Below, one piece after another: positions 25,248 through 33,419 of a stretch of 64,000 nucleotides of DNA. The notes under the pieces are model-generated. The model was given only the letters and a program-made list of their open reading frames with translations. It was not told where the DNA came from and ran no database searches. Made by a program: the position numbers and the translations under genes. This stretch comes from Persicitalea sp963716085 (GTDB lineage: Bacteria; Bacteroidota; Bacteroidia; Cytophagales; Spirosomataceae). The stretch's first letter is position 1. Every line of letters begins with the position of its first letter. The DNA lies in the NCBI GenBank assembly GCA_963716085.1, contig OY970288.1, positions 682,001-746,000 on the forward strand, written 5' to 3'.

Positions 25248-26180
25248 ATGCGAAAATACTACTTCCTGACGCTGCTCTCCTTGATGAATGTTGGGCTTCT
25301 CCACGCACAGCCCACAAAAATCCAAGGAACCCGCACTGACCGCGGACTGACCCAAAAACTTACCACTGCCCTCGAAGGCTTCCACGGCGAAGTGGGCGTG
25401 TACGTCCGCAACCTGCGCACCAACCGCACCGTCGAAATCAAGGCCGATACCATTTTCCCCACCGCCAGCATGATAAAAGTGCCTATTCTTTGCGGCGTGT
25501 TCGACAAACTCAGTAAGGGCGGGTTGCAATACGACCAGATGCTGACCTACCGCGATTCGCTACATTACGACGACGGCGTGGTCGGCTCCCTGCGCGATAG
25601 CGCGCAGATTCCGCTACCCTATGTACTGATGCTCATGGAAACGCTCTCGGACAATACCGGCAGTCTGTGGCTGCAAGCCCTGGCCGGTGGTGGCGAAACC
25701 ATTAATGCCTGGATGGCCGCGCGCGGCTTCGAAAGTACCCGCGTCAACTCCCGCACACCGGGCCGACAAGAAGCCCAAAAAACCTACGGCTGGGGTCAAA
25801 CCACACCCCGCGAAATGGCCGAACTCGTAGCCTTGATTCGCGCCGGAAAAGTCATCAGCCCCGACGTGAGCGAACGGATGTACCGAATACTGGGGCGGCA
25901 GTTTTGGGACGGGGAGTCCCTATCGCAAATCCCGCCCACGATTCAAGTTATCGCAAAAAGTGGCGCGGTCAATCGTTCCAAATCGGAAGTCGCATTGGTT
26001 CATGCGCCGCACGGCGAGTACGTCTTCTGCGTTGCTACCAAGAACCAAACCGACGACCGCTGGGAACCCGATAACGAAGGCTACGTCCTGCTACGCACCC
26101 TCTCCCGCCTCATCTGGACGCACTACGAACCCAAGTTCGACTGGGAACCGCTGGAAGGCTCGGCGAAATGGCAGTATTGA
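25248..26180 (+). CDS. class A beta-lactamase-like serine hydrolase
   Basis: A 310-residue exported protein. The start at 25248 (MRKYYFLTLLSLMNVGLLHA) gives a signal peptide. Class A landmarks: TASMIKV (Ser-x-x-Lys nucleophile), LSDNTG (SDN loop) and AKSGAVN (KSG in place of KTG). In the omega loop the usual ExxLN motif reads STRVN, so the general-base Glu166 of true class A beta-lactamases is not at its usual place. It may bind or hydrolyse substrates other than beta-lactams, or turn over poorly; the substrate is not known. It follows trmD by 70 bases in the same direction. Confidence 0.85.
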   Translation: MRKYYFLTLLSLMNVGLLHAQPTKIQGTRTDRGLTQKLTTALEGFHGEVGVYVRNLRTNRTVEIKADTIFPTASMIKVPILCGVFDKLSKGGLQYDQMLTYRDSLHYDDGVVGSLRDSAQIPLPYVLMLMETLSDNTGSLWLQALAGGGETINAWMAARGFESTRVNSRTPGRQEAQKTYGWGQTTPREMAELVALIRAGKVISPDVSERMYRILGRQFWDGESLSQIPPTIQVIAKSGAVNRSKSEVALVHAPHGEYVFCVATKNQTDDRWEPDNEGYVLLRTLSRLIWTHYEPKFDWEPLEGSAKWQY

Positions 26181-26216
26181 GTTTAAGGTTTAGAGTTTAT
26201 GAGTTGCAAAACACTC

Positions 26217-26262
26217 TTCCCTCAGGTACTCAGCCGGGCGCTCCGTGGCGTACTCAGGTACT
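26217..26262. repeat. octamer array CTCAGGTA with GC-rich core
   Basis: CTCAGGTA octamers on both sides of a GC-rich core at 26234-26250 (CCGGGCGCTCCGTGGCG). The core matches the one at 27332-27349 at 13 of 15 positions over GGGCGC-CCGT-GCG. The array extends into the stop codon region of the mini-primase gene. Confidence 0.75.
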
Positions 26263-27309
26263 TCCTTTCTCCCGCTTCGCGAAGTACTCATTCACATCCT
26301 TAAACCCTTCCTTCACTTCCCGCTCGTGGGTACTGAGGCCTGCTTTGTGAAATATTTCGTGATAGGACTTTTTGGCCGCTTGTCCGGCTGCGTCATTATC
26401 AAACCAGAAACAGATCTCAAATCGCCGGAAGAGTTTAGCCCATTCTTTCTTGAACATCGTTACGCTGCCCAGGCTCACGGCGGGCATGCCCTGCTGCACG
26501 AGCGTGATGCAGTCGAAGGCTCCTTCGGTGAGGTACACGATTTTACCAGTCTTCACCTTGGGCAAAAGGTCGCTGTTGAACAGCGGAATCGGTACGCCGC
26601 CCAGAAACTGGTAGCGGGGCGTGCGATCCACGGGCGTCCCGATGATACGGCCCTGCAAAAAGACGATTCGTTCCTTTTGGTGGTAAGGAATGACGATCGG
26701 GTGTTTGTAAAAAACCAGGTTGTCCTTCTCGTTGTAGAGTCCGCACTCGCGCAAGTCCGCCGCTGCGAACCGCGACCGCATGTAGTGATTGACATTGTGG
26801 TAGTCCTTTACCACAAAAATCCCGAAGTTTCGCAGCGTATAACTGGCGAAACCGCGCTCTTTCAGGTAAGCGTTTGCTTGCTGCGAAACCTCCGTCTCGC
26901 CCTGCGACTCGCAGTATTCCCTGAAGGTTTCGTAAATCTCCGTATGAACCTCGTGATATTCGTATTCTTTGGTGTCCGGCAGGTTGTCGGCGGGCATCTC
27001 GGGCATGGGTGTCAGGTCACGCGAGGGTGGCGCTTCCCGCCTCACGTAACCCGGCACATAGTGAAATGCCAATTCGTGCATAGCCTTCGTATATTCCAGT
27101 TGACAGAAACCCGCGTAAAAATGGATCACATCCCCATGTTTGCCACAACCGAAGCAGTAATAAGTGTTTGTATTGGGATATAGATAAAGCGATGGCGTCT
27201 TCTCAGCGTGAAAAGGGCAGAGGATTTTCCGGTGGTCGTGAATTTTCAACCCCAAACCCAACACGACCTGTACAATATCGACCTTACGCGTTTCTTCGAG
27301 GATATTCAT
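26254..27309 (-). CDS. DnaG-like mini-primase (CHC2 zinc finger plus TOPRIM)
   Basis: A 351-residue protein, shorter than DnaG (about 600-650). Residues about 25-70 carry a CHC2-type zinc finger (CPFHAEKTPSLYLYPNTN, then YYCFGCGKHGDVIHF). A central part follows, and the C-terminal TOPRIM domain has YLTEGAFDCITLVQQG and FWFDNDAAGQ. The DnaB-binding C-terminal domain of DnaG is missing. The start at 27309 (MNILEETRKVDIVQVV) is preferred; the 21 codons before it come from repeat DNA. Such proteins occur on phages, integrated elements and as chromosomal extras in Bacteroidota. No integrase or phage gene is nearby. Confidence 0.88.
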   Translation of the reverse strand: MNILEETRKVDIVQVVLGLGLKIHDHRKILCPFHAEKTPSLYLYPNTNTYYCFGCGKHGDVIHFYAGFCQLEYTKAMHELAFHYVPGYVRREAPPSRDLTPMPEMPADNLPDTKEYEYHEVHTEIYETFREYCESQGETEVSQQANAYLKERGFASYTLRNFGIFVVKDYHNVNHYMRSRFAAADLRECGLYNEKDNLVFYKHPIVIPYHQKERIVFLQGRIIGTPVDRTPRYQFLGGVPIPLFNSDLLPKVKTGKIVYLTEGAFDCITLVQQGMPAVSLGSVTMFKKEWAKLFRRFEICFWFDNDAAGQAAKKSYHEIFHKAGLSTHEREVKEGFKDVNEYFAKREKGST

Positions 27310-27319
27310 TTGAAGGATG

Positions 27320-27350
27320 TTTAGGGTTTGGGCAGGGCGCCCCGTAGCGT
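27320..27350. repeat. GTTTAGG-like microrepeat with GC-rich core
   Basis: GTTTAGG, GTTTGGG and, after the core, GTTTAAC surround the core at 27332-27349, which contains GCAGGGCGCCCCG. The same 13-mer occurs on the minus strand in the core at 8186-8203. It lies directly upstream of the mini-primase start. Confidence 0.7.
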
Positions 27351-27386
27351 TTAACTGGGGAACTTTGCTCACAACGAGCCACTTCT

Positions 27387-27442
27387 CTTTGGACCTTTGG
27401 ACCTTTGGACCTTTGGACCTTTGGACCTTTGGACCTTTGGAC
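27387..27442. repeat. octamer array CTTTGGAC x7
   Basis: Seven exact tandem copies of CTTTGGAC, the purest octamer array in the window. It lies between the atp operon terminator and the mini-primase gene, both on the minus strand. Confidence 0.97.
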
Positions 27443-27446
27443 CTTC

Positions 27447-27479
27447 AAAAAAAAGACTTCACCGCAAAGCAGCAAAGTC
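27447..27479 (-). terminator. intrinsic terminator of the atp operon
   Basis: On the minus strand a ten-pair stem with three G-U pairs (GACTTTGCTG / CGGTGAAGTC) spans 27455-27479 and is followed by eight T. It lies 31 bases after the atpH stop and is the expected end of the operon, since atpA and atpG do not follow. Confidence 0.8.
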
Positions 27480-27509
27480 TCTTAAAATATTTAAATAAAA
27501 GTAGAGTCT

Positions 27510-28046
27510 TTAATCCGTCAATTCTAGTTTCAGTTCGTTCAGGCGACTTTTCAGGGAAGCATCAATCTGGCGATCTCCCACGCGCAGCACGTAACCGCCT
27601 ATGAGACTCTCATCAATCTTCTCTTCCAACTCTACCGTTTTTCCCGTGGCGTCAGATACGATCTTATTGAACTGAGCACTCAGGCTGGTGTTCAGAGGGA
27701 TTGCGGTCGTGACTGTCGCTTTCTGGATACCCTTGTACGTGTTGTACTGCGTAATGAACTCCTCAGCCACTTCATCCAGGATCGCCTCCCGGTTTTTGCG
27801 GGTGATGATTTCGAAAATAGAATAGGAAATGGGATTTACTTTTTCTTTGAAGATCGCCTTCAGGATTCCCAGTTTCTTCTCGTGCCGCACGACCGGGCTT
27901 TTTAAGGCCAGCATCAGGCCACGGTTGGCCTTAGCGGTATCGCGGAACAAAAGCATGTCCTGATACACAGTTTCTACCACTTTCTTTTCCTCGGCCAGTT
28001 CAATGAGTGACTTGGCGTATCGGGAGGCTACGGTTCCTACGGACAT
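27510..28046 (-). CDS. atpH: F1Fo ATP synthase subunit delta
   Basis: A 178-residue protein (the usual length): MSVGTVASRYAKSLIELAEEK at the start, LALKSPVVRHEKKLGIL in the middle, and the C-terminal LEEKIDESLIGGYVLRVGDRQID-type ending. Delta sits on top of the alpha3beta3 head and links it to the b-subunit stalk. It is the last gene of this operon; in most Bacteroidota atpA and atpG follow, but here a terminator and repeats do. They must be encoded elsewhere. Confidence 0.95.
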   Translation of the reverse strand: MSVGTVASRYAKSLIELAEEKKVVETVYQDMLLFRDTAKANRGLMLALKSPVVRHEKKLGILKAIFKEKVNPISYSIFEIITRKNREAILDEVAEEFITQYNTYKGIQKATVTTAIPLNTSLSAQFNKIVSDATGKTVELEEKIDESLIGGYVLRVGDRQIDASLKSRLNELKLELTD

Positions 28047-28070
28047 TCTTTAATTATGAATTATGAACGT

Positions 28071-28160
28071 GTACTGAATACAAGGTACTGTATACAAAGT
28101 TCCGGGTTTAATAGATTTCTCGCTAAGCACCCAGTACACTGTACTAAGTACCCAGTACCT
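28071..28160. repeat. heptamer GTACNNN inverted array between atpF and atpH
   Basis: The left part (28071-28102) and right part (28133-28160) both place GTAC or a near match every seven bases. Since GTAC is self-complementary and the flanking GAAC/GTTC also match, the two parts form an imperfect hairpin of about 38 bases. It fills the 116-base gap between the atpF and atpH genes. Confidence 0.65.
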
Positions 28161-28162
28161 GT

Positions 28163-28657
28163 TCAGTTTAAACGGGCGCTGGAAGCCAGGTCGGCGATTA
28201 GTTTTTCTTGGGCGGACTTGTCGTTCAATTCGCGGTGGAGGACTTTTTCGGCGATTTGCAGCGAGAGCGTGGCTACTTCTTCCTTCATTTTGGAAATAGC
28301 GGCGTGTTGCTCGTTTTGGATGGTCTCGCGGGCGCTGTCGATCATTTTCTGACCTTCGGCAATGGCTTTGTCTTTGGCTTCCAACACCATGCGGTCAGAG
28401 GCTTCCTTGGCGTCGCGGATGATTTTGTCGCGGGCGGCGTTGGCTTCGGCGACCATGTTGGCGTTGTCAGCTTTCAGCTTAGCCATCTCGGCCTTGGTTT
28501 GCTCGGCCAAGTCCAGGGCACCCTGAATTTCGCGCTCGCGGTCGTTCAGACCGTCAATGATGGGTTTCCAGGCAAATTTGCGGAGGATGAGTACCAGTAG
28601 CAGAAAAACTACCAGCATCCAGAAAATCAAGCCAATGGCGGGGGTAAGTAATGACAT
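28163..28657 (-). CDS. atpF: F1Fo ATP synthase subunit b
   Basis: A 164-residue protein: one N-terminal membrane helix (LIFWMLVVFLLLVLILRKFAW), then the classic long charged coiled coil (REREIQGALDLAEQTKAEM onward) that forms the peripheral stalk and binds delta. Length and layout are standard. It follows atpE after a 237-base gap containing a hairpin terminator and a microrepeat cluster. Confidence 0.95.
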   Translation of the reverse strand: MSLLTPAIGLIFWMLVVFLLLVLILRKFAWKPIIDGLNDREREIQGALDLAEQTKAEMAKLKADNANMVAEANAARDKIIRDAKEASDRMVLEAKDKAIAEGQKMIDSARETIQNEQHAAISKMKEEVATLSLQIAEKVLHRELNDKSAQEKLIADLASSARLN

Positions 28658-28670
28658 TTTTTAGTGATGA

Positions 28671-28730
28671 CGGGGTCGCCCGTGCGATGATGAATAATGA
28701 ATGATGATCTATGCCGAGCGGTTCGCCTGT
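28671..28730. repeat. GATGAAT heptamers with two GC-rich cores upstream of atpF
   Basis: Heptamers GATGAAT, AATGAAT and GATGATC lie between two GC-rich segments. The first (28671-28689) reads CATCGCACGGGCGACCCCG on the minus strand, matching the cores at 8139 and 8186. The second (28714-28730) shares GGCGAACCG with the core at 8139. This is the atpE-atpF junction. Confidence 0.7.
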
Positions 28731-28793
28731 CTTAGATTTCAATCCTCAATTCAAATGGTAGATTATTTTCTTTTCAATCTTTTTTTCAAAAAT

Positions 28794-28818
28794 CCGCAGG
28801 AGCCTAATGCTCCTGCGG
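28794..28818. terminator. perfect hairpin in the atpE-atpF gap
   Basis: CCGCAGGAGC (28794-28803) and GCTCCTGCGG (28809-28818) form a perfect ten-pair stem with a five-base loop. T-rich DNA follows on both strands. On the minus strand, the direction of the operon, it lies about 75 bases after the atpE stop, so it probably lowers read-through into atpF and atpH. Confidence 0.85.
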
Positions 28819-28894
28819 GGGTGTTTTTTTGAACCTGATTCCGGCGGCCTAATGCTTGAGGAGGTGAACGGTTCGGAATTGCTTAACTGATCTT

Positions 28895-29158
28895 TTACAG
28901 CTTGAAAGAGATCAGCAGACAGATAACGGCGGCGAAAAGGGCCACGGCCTCAATCAGGGCTGCGATAATAAGCATCGCAGTTTGGATGCGGCCAGCCGCT
29001 TCTGGCTGACGGGCGATGCCTTCCATCGCGCTGCCACCAATGCGGCCAATGCCCATTCCGGCACCGATAGCCGCCAAACCAGCACCGATACCGGCACCCA
29101 TAACAGCTAGACCTGCACCGCTCTGTTCAACAGCTTGAAGCAAAAGTTGGAGTAACAT
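28895..29158 (-). CDS. atpE: F1Fo ATP synthase subunit c
   Basis: An 87-residue hairpin protein with two membrane helices: the glycine-rich first helix (GAGIGAGLAAIGAGMGIG), the polar loop RQPE at 50-53, and the ion-binding Glu70 in AALIEAVALF. It forms the rotating c-ring. Being a multi-copy subunit, it needs more synthesis than b or delta, which fits the hairpin just downstream. Confidence 0.96.
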   Translation of the reverse strand: MLLQLLLQAVEQSGAGLAVMGAGIGAGLAAIGAGMGIGRIGGSAMEGIARQPEAAGRIQTAMLIIAALIEAVALFAAVICLLISFKL

Positions 29159-29211
29159 AAAATTGATTGTTTAGATATATATTAATTGAAAAAAAGAAAA
29201 TGCAAAAGGGG

Positions 29212-29283
29212 TGTTTAGGATTTAAAGTTTAGAGGGTTAACAAGTTATGTCTAGACACCTAAACTCTAAAATCCTAAACAAAT
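29212..29283. repeat. heptamer inverted array between atpB and atpE
   Basis: The left arm (29212-29238: GTGTTTA, GGATTTA, AAGTTTA, GAG) and right arm (29254-29283: CACCTAAACTCTAAAATCC and on) are near reverse complements of each other. Both are built of seven-base units. The array ends on the atpB stop codon. Confidence 0.75.
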
Positions 29284-30368
29284 TACATCGAATGATCCGG
29301 CTCGTGGTTGTCCTCAATGGCACTGCCGATGTACATGGCCGACAGCAGCGTGAAAATGAACGCCTGAATGAACGCCACCATGATCTCGATGAAATTCATG
29401 AACAGCGCAAAAGCCGACACGACCGGGGCAACGAAAATGCTCTTGAAAATAAAGATCAGTCCGAACAAGCTCAGCAGGATGATGTGGCCCGCCGTCATGT
29501 TGGCGAAAAGCCGAATCATCAATGAGAAAGGCTTCATGAAAACGCCCACGATTTCGACCGGAATCATTATTGGTAGCAAAGCCAATGGTACGCCCGTCGG
29601 TTTTACCAGGTGCAACCAGTAGTGTTTGTTGGAATTGAAGTGGACGATCAGGAATGTAATCACGGCCAGCGTCATCGTAATAGCGATGTTGCCCGTCACG
29701 TTAGCAGCACCGGGCAGTAGCCCCAGCAGGTTATTGACCAAAATAAAGAAGAACAGTGTCAACATATACGGCAGGTACTTCTGGTAGTTGGGGCCGATGT
29801 TGGGCTTCACTACTTCGTCGCGGATGAAGAGAATCAGGACTTCCATCGCCGACTGGAAACCGCGCGGCGCTTTACCTTTACGATTGTTGTAGGCACTAGC
29901 TACACTACCGAAGATAAGTACCAAAATGATGGCACTCAGCAGCATCGAGGCCACATTTTTGGTAATCGAAAGATCATACACGGTGCGGCTCTCATCCACA
30001 GGAACGATCTCCTCCGTATCACCGTGAATCAGGTGATAGCCGTTGTATTCGTGGTTATTATTGTGAAATTTGGAAGACATGAAAGCTTCCAGGCCGCGAT
30101 CGGGCGAATAAAGAATGACGGGCAGCGGCAGCACGGCACCGTGGGCGAATTCCCATTCGTGGGAGTCGGCGATGTGGTGCATGATCATTTCGCCGATATT
30201 GAAGTCCTCCTCGTTCTCTTCGAGTCGGTGTTCGAGATCATGCTCGGCGGCGTTGACTTCTTCTACCACGCTGTCGTGGTCGGTTTGGGCAAAGCTTGAT
30301 AACGGATTGGAAATCAGGAAAACCGCAACGAAGGCGAAAGATAAAAAACGGCGTATGGGTGTCGACAT
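29283..30368 (-). CDS. atpB: F1Fo ATP synthase subunit a
   Basis: A 361-residue protein. The start at 30368 is chosen because MSTPIRRFLSFAFVAVFLISN begins a signal-like segment; the longer frame crosses the neighbouring gene's end. It has the long N-terminal His/Glu-rich extension usual in Bacteroidota (residues about 30-150). The membrane helices follow, with the essential Arg in SLMIRLFANMTAGH and the C-terminal AFIFTLLSAMYIG. Subunit a forms the proton half-channels against the c-ring. Confidence 0.95.
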   Translation of the reverse strand: MSTPIRRFLSFAFVAVFLISNPLSSFAQTDHDSVVEEVNAAEHDLEHRLEENEEDFNIGEMIMHHIADSHEWEFAHGAVLPLPVILYSPDRGLEAFMSSKFHNNNHEYNGYHLIHGDTEEIVPVDESRTVYDLSITKNVASMLLSAIILVLIFGSVASAYNNRKGKAPRGFQSAMEVLILFIRDEVVKPNIGPNYQKYLPYMLTLFFFILVNNLLGLLPGAANVTGNIAITMTLAVITFLIVHFNSNKHYWLHLVKPTGVPLALLPIMIPVEIVGVFMKPFSLMIRLFANMTAGHIILLSLFGLIFIFKSIFVAPVVSAFALFMNFIEIMVAFIQAFIFTLLSAMYIGSAIEDNHEPDHSM

Positions 30369-30390
30369 AAATAGGTTAAGTACGCAGGGG

Positions 30391-30753
30391 TCACGAATCG
30401 CGGCGCAAGGTACGATATAAACCATATATTTCAAAAACCGTGTAAAATAAATAGAGTGCAAAAAAGTTGACAATGAAAACGGGGGCATTTCCGACGCCCA
30501 TATATAAAGCCACTGCCACGAAAGCAATACACAGCAAAAGTCGCCCGACGACCGTCGAGAGGTAAAATTCCACGAATTTTTCCCTTTTATCCCTAAAACC
30601 GAACTCCATCAAGCGGTGAATCAAAAAAGAAACCGCCAGAAAAAAGAGAAGCATATAGTTAATCCAGGGATGGACATAGAATCCGTAGCCCAGGCGCTCG
30701 ACTGAGAAAAATGCAATTCCGAGAAATAGAGTTAGGAGTAAGCTGCGGAGCAT
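30391..30753 (-). CDS. membrane protein in atp operon, AtpI-like position
   Basis: A 120-residue protein with four predicted membrane helices (SLLLTLFLGIAFFS, INYMLLFFLAVSFLIH, LLLCIAFVAVALYM, PVFIVNFFALYLFYTVF). The start at 30753 is chosen because the 26 codons upstream to 30831 are encoded by the microrepeat hairpin. It lies between atpZ and atpB, where other bacteria keep atpI. Sequence homology to AtpI is not evident by eye, so the role as an assembly helper is inferred from position. Confidence 0.65.
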   Translation of the reverse strand: MLRSLLLTLFLGIAFFSVERLGYGFYVHPWINYMLLFFLAVSFLIHRLMEFGFRDKREKFVEFYLSTVVGRLLLCIAFVAVALYMGVGNAPVFIVNFFALYLFYTVFEIYGLYRTLRRDS

Positions 30754-30756
30754 ATT

Positions 30757-30841
30757 AGCAAATGTCGGAAGGAGTGAATGTGGGAATGTCGGAATGTGTG
30801 AATAAAAATATTCCGACATTCCGACATTCACTCATTCAAAA
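30757..30841. repeat. octamer GAATGTCG inverted array
   Basis: The left arm has GAATGTGG, GAATGTCG and GAATGTGT ending GAATA; after the loop AAAA the right arm has ATTCCGAC twice, ATTCACTC and ATTC. The arms pair at about 25 of 29 positions. It fills the gap between atpZ and the next gene of the atp operon. Confidence 0.8.
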
Positions 30842-31039
30842 TTATTCTTTCGTCACCGAACGGATAAACAAATAAAGCGAACCGGCGATAGAAAGAAGCG
30901 ATAGGACCAGCGTCCAGATGGGAATCTTGTTTTGTTGCCATTCATCCAGTTTATAGCCGCCATAGGTGAACAGCACGATCGTGCCGAGCATCTGAAATGC
31001 CAGGCCAGAGTATTTGGCGTAGTTATTGGTATTTTTCAT
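30842..31039 (-). CDS. atpZ: AtpZ/AtpI-family protein
   Basis: A 65-residue protein with two membrane helices (AFQMLGTIVLFTYGGYKLDEW and WTLVLSLLSIAGSLYLFI). The YGGYKLDEW pattern in the first helix is typical of the AtpZ family that heads atp operons and may help assembly or Mg uptake. First gene of this operon. It diverges from the PorW/SprE-like gene, whose start lies 78 bases away, so both promoters share that gap. Confidence 0.85.
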   Translation of the reverse strand: MKNTNNYAKYSGLAFQMLGTIVLFTYGGYKLDEWQQNKIPIWTLVLSLLSIAGSLYLFIRSVTKE

Positions 31040-31116
31040 GTTTTGGAGCGAATCAACTATTTGAAAGCAGGCAATTTCGATACGGATTGCCGAAATTTGA
31101 CGTTAATTGACTAAAA

Positions 31117-33402
31117 TTGACCCCTGACTTGCCAAGGCTACCAACATCTGTGCTGAATTTACTTCATCCCTACCCACTTCGTGGCGGAATCATTGTACTG
31201 CTGATCGGCGCGCTGTGGGGCTGCTCGCAATATAGCACCAATCCGGGTAGCGTAGCCTTCAATAACCTTACGGCCAAATATAACGCTTACTACATTGCCC
31301 GCACCGAAACCGAAATCGCCGAGCGGGCCATGGGGGAGGCGTACCAGGAGAACTACAACCAAATGCTGCCCATTCTGCTGCCATTGGATTCTACCTTGGC
31401 AATGAGTGTGCGGCCACAGTTGGAAAACGCCATTGAAAAAGCATCCATCGTCGCCCAGCGTCACCAGAATAGCAAGTGGCTCGACGACAGCTACATACTG
31501 ATCGGCAAGAACCGTTTGTACCTGGGACAATCCGAAGATGGCGTGGAGGCGTTGAGGTATGTGTTTACCAATGGCCGCGACGAAGACGATAAAAATACAT
31601 CGCTTATTTGGCTCATGCGGGCCTATACCCAGAAACAGGACTACGGCAATGCGCTCAGCGTGGCGGAGTACCTCAGCCAGCAGCCGCTGAATAAAGAAGC
31701 TACCCGCGATTTTTATTTGGCCAAAGCCTATGTCCACCAGCGGCAGGAAGAGTACCTCACGGCGGTGGCAATCCTGGAACAGGCTTTTCCCCTGGTCAAG
31801 AAAGGCAGGGAAAAAGCGCGACTGCACTTTGCCGCCGGACAACTTTACGACCGCATCAACCAATATGCCCTGGCGGCGGATCACTACCGCGCCGTGGGAA
31901 AGAACCGTCCCGACTACGACCTGTCATTCTACGCCAACATGAGTTCGCTGCAAAACCGCGTGCTGCTCAACCCCGACGTCGACCTGTCGGGCGTGGGCTT
32001 TGATAAAATGCTCCGCGATCGTAAAAACAATGATTTGAAAGACCGTATTTACTACACGATGGGGCTGCTGGCTGAGCGCCGGGGCCGCTATCCCGATGCC
32101 ATCGAGTTTTTGCAGAAATCGGTGGCCTCCTCTAAGGGAAACACCGAGCGAGTGCCCTACACCTACCTCGAGCTGGCCCGCATCAACTACGACCGCCTGG
32201 AAAACTACGAGAACGCCCAGGCGTACTACGATAGCGCCCTGGTTTCTCTCTCCCCCCAAGCCGAGCAGTACAAAATGACTTCCGATCGCAAGAAGGCCCT
32301 CGACGAGTTTGTGACGCAAATGACGATCGTCCGCACCGAGGACAGTTTGCAAGCCCTGGCTCAAATGAATCCGGCTGCGTTGGAACGCAAGCTCGATGTG
32401 ATTATTCAGGGAGAGGAAGACGAGAAAAAGCGGCTGCTGGCCGAGGCGCAGAAAGCTCTGGAGGCGTCCAAAAGCCCGTCGGCGGCTGATGTGGGGACGC
32501 CGTTCATCAACGGCAACGAGCGGCGCTGGGAACTCTACGATCCCTTGCTGGTCAACCAGGGCAAGGTCGAGTTTCGCCGAGAGTGGGGGAGTCGCCAACT
32601 GGAAGACAACTGGCGGCGATCCACCAAGGACAACGCCTCCTTTGCCACGGGAACGCAAATCGTGGGCAACCAGCCACCCGGCACCGAGGTGACCGCCACG
32701 ACGACCCCGCCCGGCGTGCCGCCGGGGCCACAATTCCCTTCCGACATCAATATGGTGAAAGGCTCGGAACCCTGGGTAGCGCGTCGGGAGGAACTCCGCA
32801 AGAGCGTACCCGTCAGCGGGGCAGACTTTGCCGCCTCCGAGCGGCGTGAAGAAGATGCCTTATACAAGTTAGGGAAAATCTACCGCTTCGACTTGAAGGA
32901 ATCGACCAAGGCTGTCACGACCTTCACGCGTCTGCTGAAAGATTTCCCCAAGACCGCCTACCGTGAGGAAATATATTATTTAATTTATTTATCCCTAAAA
33001 GAAGGAGACAAAAACCGTCCCCTCTGGAAGGAAAAGCTGCTGGCTGAATTCCCCAACTCGTCCTACGCCCGGCTGCTCAATCAGGAACAATTGGCCAAAA
33101 AGGACGGCGGCGCCATCGGCGGTTCGGCCAACGAAACCTACGACAAGGTTTTCGGCATATACTCGGCGGGTAACTACACCGAGGCCCTCGCCCAGGCCGA
33201 AAACGCCCTGTCCCTCTACCGCGACAGTCCACTGGTGGAAAAATTTGCGTTGTTGCGCATTTTCCTGGTCGGTAAAGTCCGGGGTCGCGACGATTACCTC
33301 CAAGCCATCAACGAGTTCATCCGCCTCTACCCCGACAGCTCCCTCCTCCCCCGGGTACAGGAAATGCTCGAAGTCACCGGCCGTGCGTCGATACGTAGGT
33401 AG
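31117..33402 (+). CDS. TPR lipoprotein, PorW/SprE-like (type IX secretion)
   Basis: A 761-residue lipoprotein. The start is TTG at 31117, or TTG four codons later; the lipobox is IGALWGC with the Cys at about residue 36. The N-terminal NNLTAKYNAYYIARTE segment and the following TPR repeats (about 90-390 and 590-750) fit the PorW/SprE family, lipoproteins that link the type IX machinery to its outer-membrane translocon and are needed for gliding. A Pro-rich linker lies at about 510-545. Assignment is by pattern recognition only; a generic TPR lipoprotein is the alternative. Confidence 0.72.
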   Translation: MTPDLPRLPTSVLNLLHPYPLRGGIIVLLIGALWGCSQYSTNPGSVAFNNLTAKYNAYYIARTETEIAERAMGEAYQENYNQMLPILLPLDSTLAMSVRPQLENAIEKASIVAQRHQNSKWLDDSYILIGKNRLYLGQSEDGVEALRYVFTNGRDEDDKNTSLIWLMRAYTQKQDYGNALSVAEYLSQQPLNKEATRDFYLAKAYVHQRQEEYLTAVAILEQAFPLVKKGREKARLHFAAGQLYDRINQYALAADHYRAVGKNRPDYDLSFYANMSSLQNRVLLNPDVDLSGVGFDKMLRDRKNNDLKDRIYYTMGLLAERRGRYPDAIEFLQKSVASSKGNTERVPYTYLELARINYDRLENYENAQAYYDSALVSLSPQAEQYKMTSDRKKALDEFVTQMTIVRTEDSLQALAQMNPAALERKLDVIIQGEEDEKKRLLAEAQKALEASKSPSAADVGTPFINGNERRWELYDPLLVNQGKVEFRREWGSRQLEDNWRRSTKDNASFATGTQIVGNQPPGTEVTATTTPPGVPPGPQFPSDINMVKGSEPWVARREELRKSVPVSGADFAASERREEDALYKLGKIYRFDLKESTKAVTTFTRLLKDFPKTAYREEIYYLIYLSLKEGDKNRPLWKEKLLAEFPNSSYARLLNQEQLAKKDGGAIGGSANETYDKVFGIYSAGNYTEALAQAENALSLYRDSPLVEKFALLRIFLVGKVRGRDDYLQAINEFIRLYPDSSLLPRVQEMLEVTGRASIRR

Positions 33403-33419
33403 CGTCTTTGTGAAAATGG

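Noticed and set aside
26254..27309. Prophage or integrative element around the mini-primase
   Set aside because: No integrase, terminase, relaxase, tRNA attachment site or phage structural gene is seen. The flanking genes are housekeeping or envelope genes.
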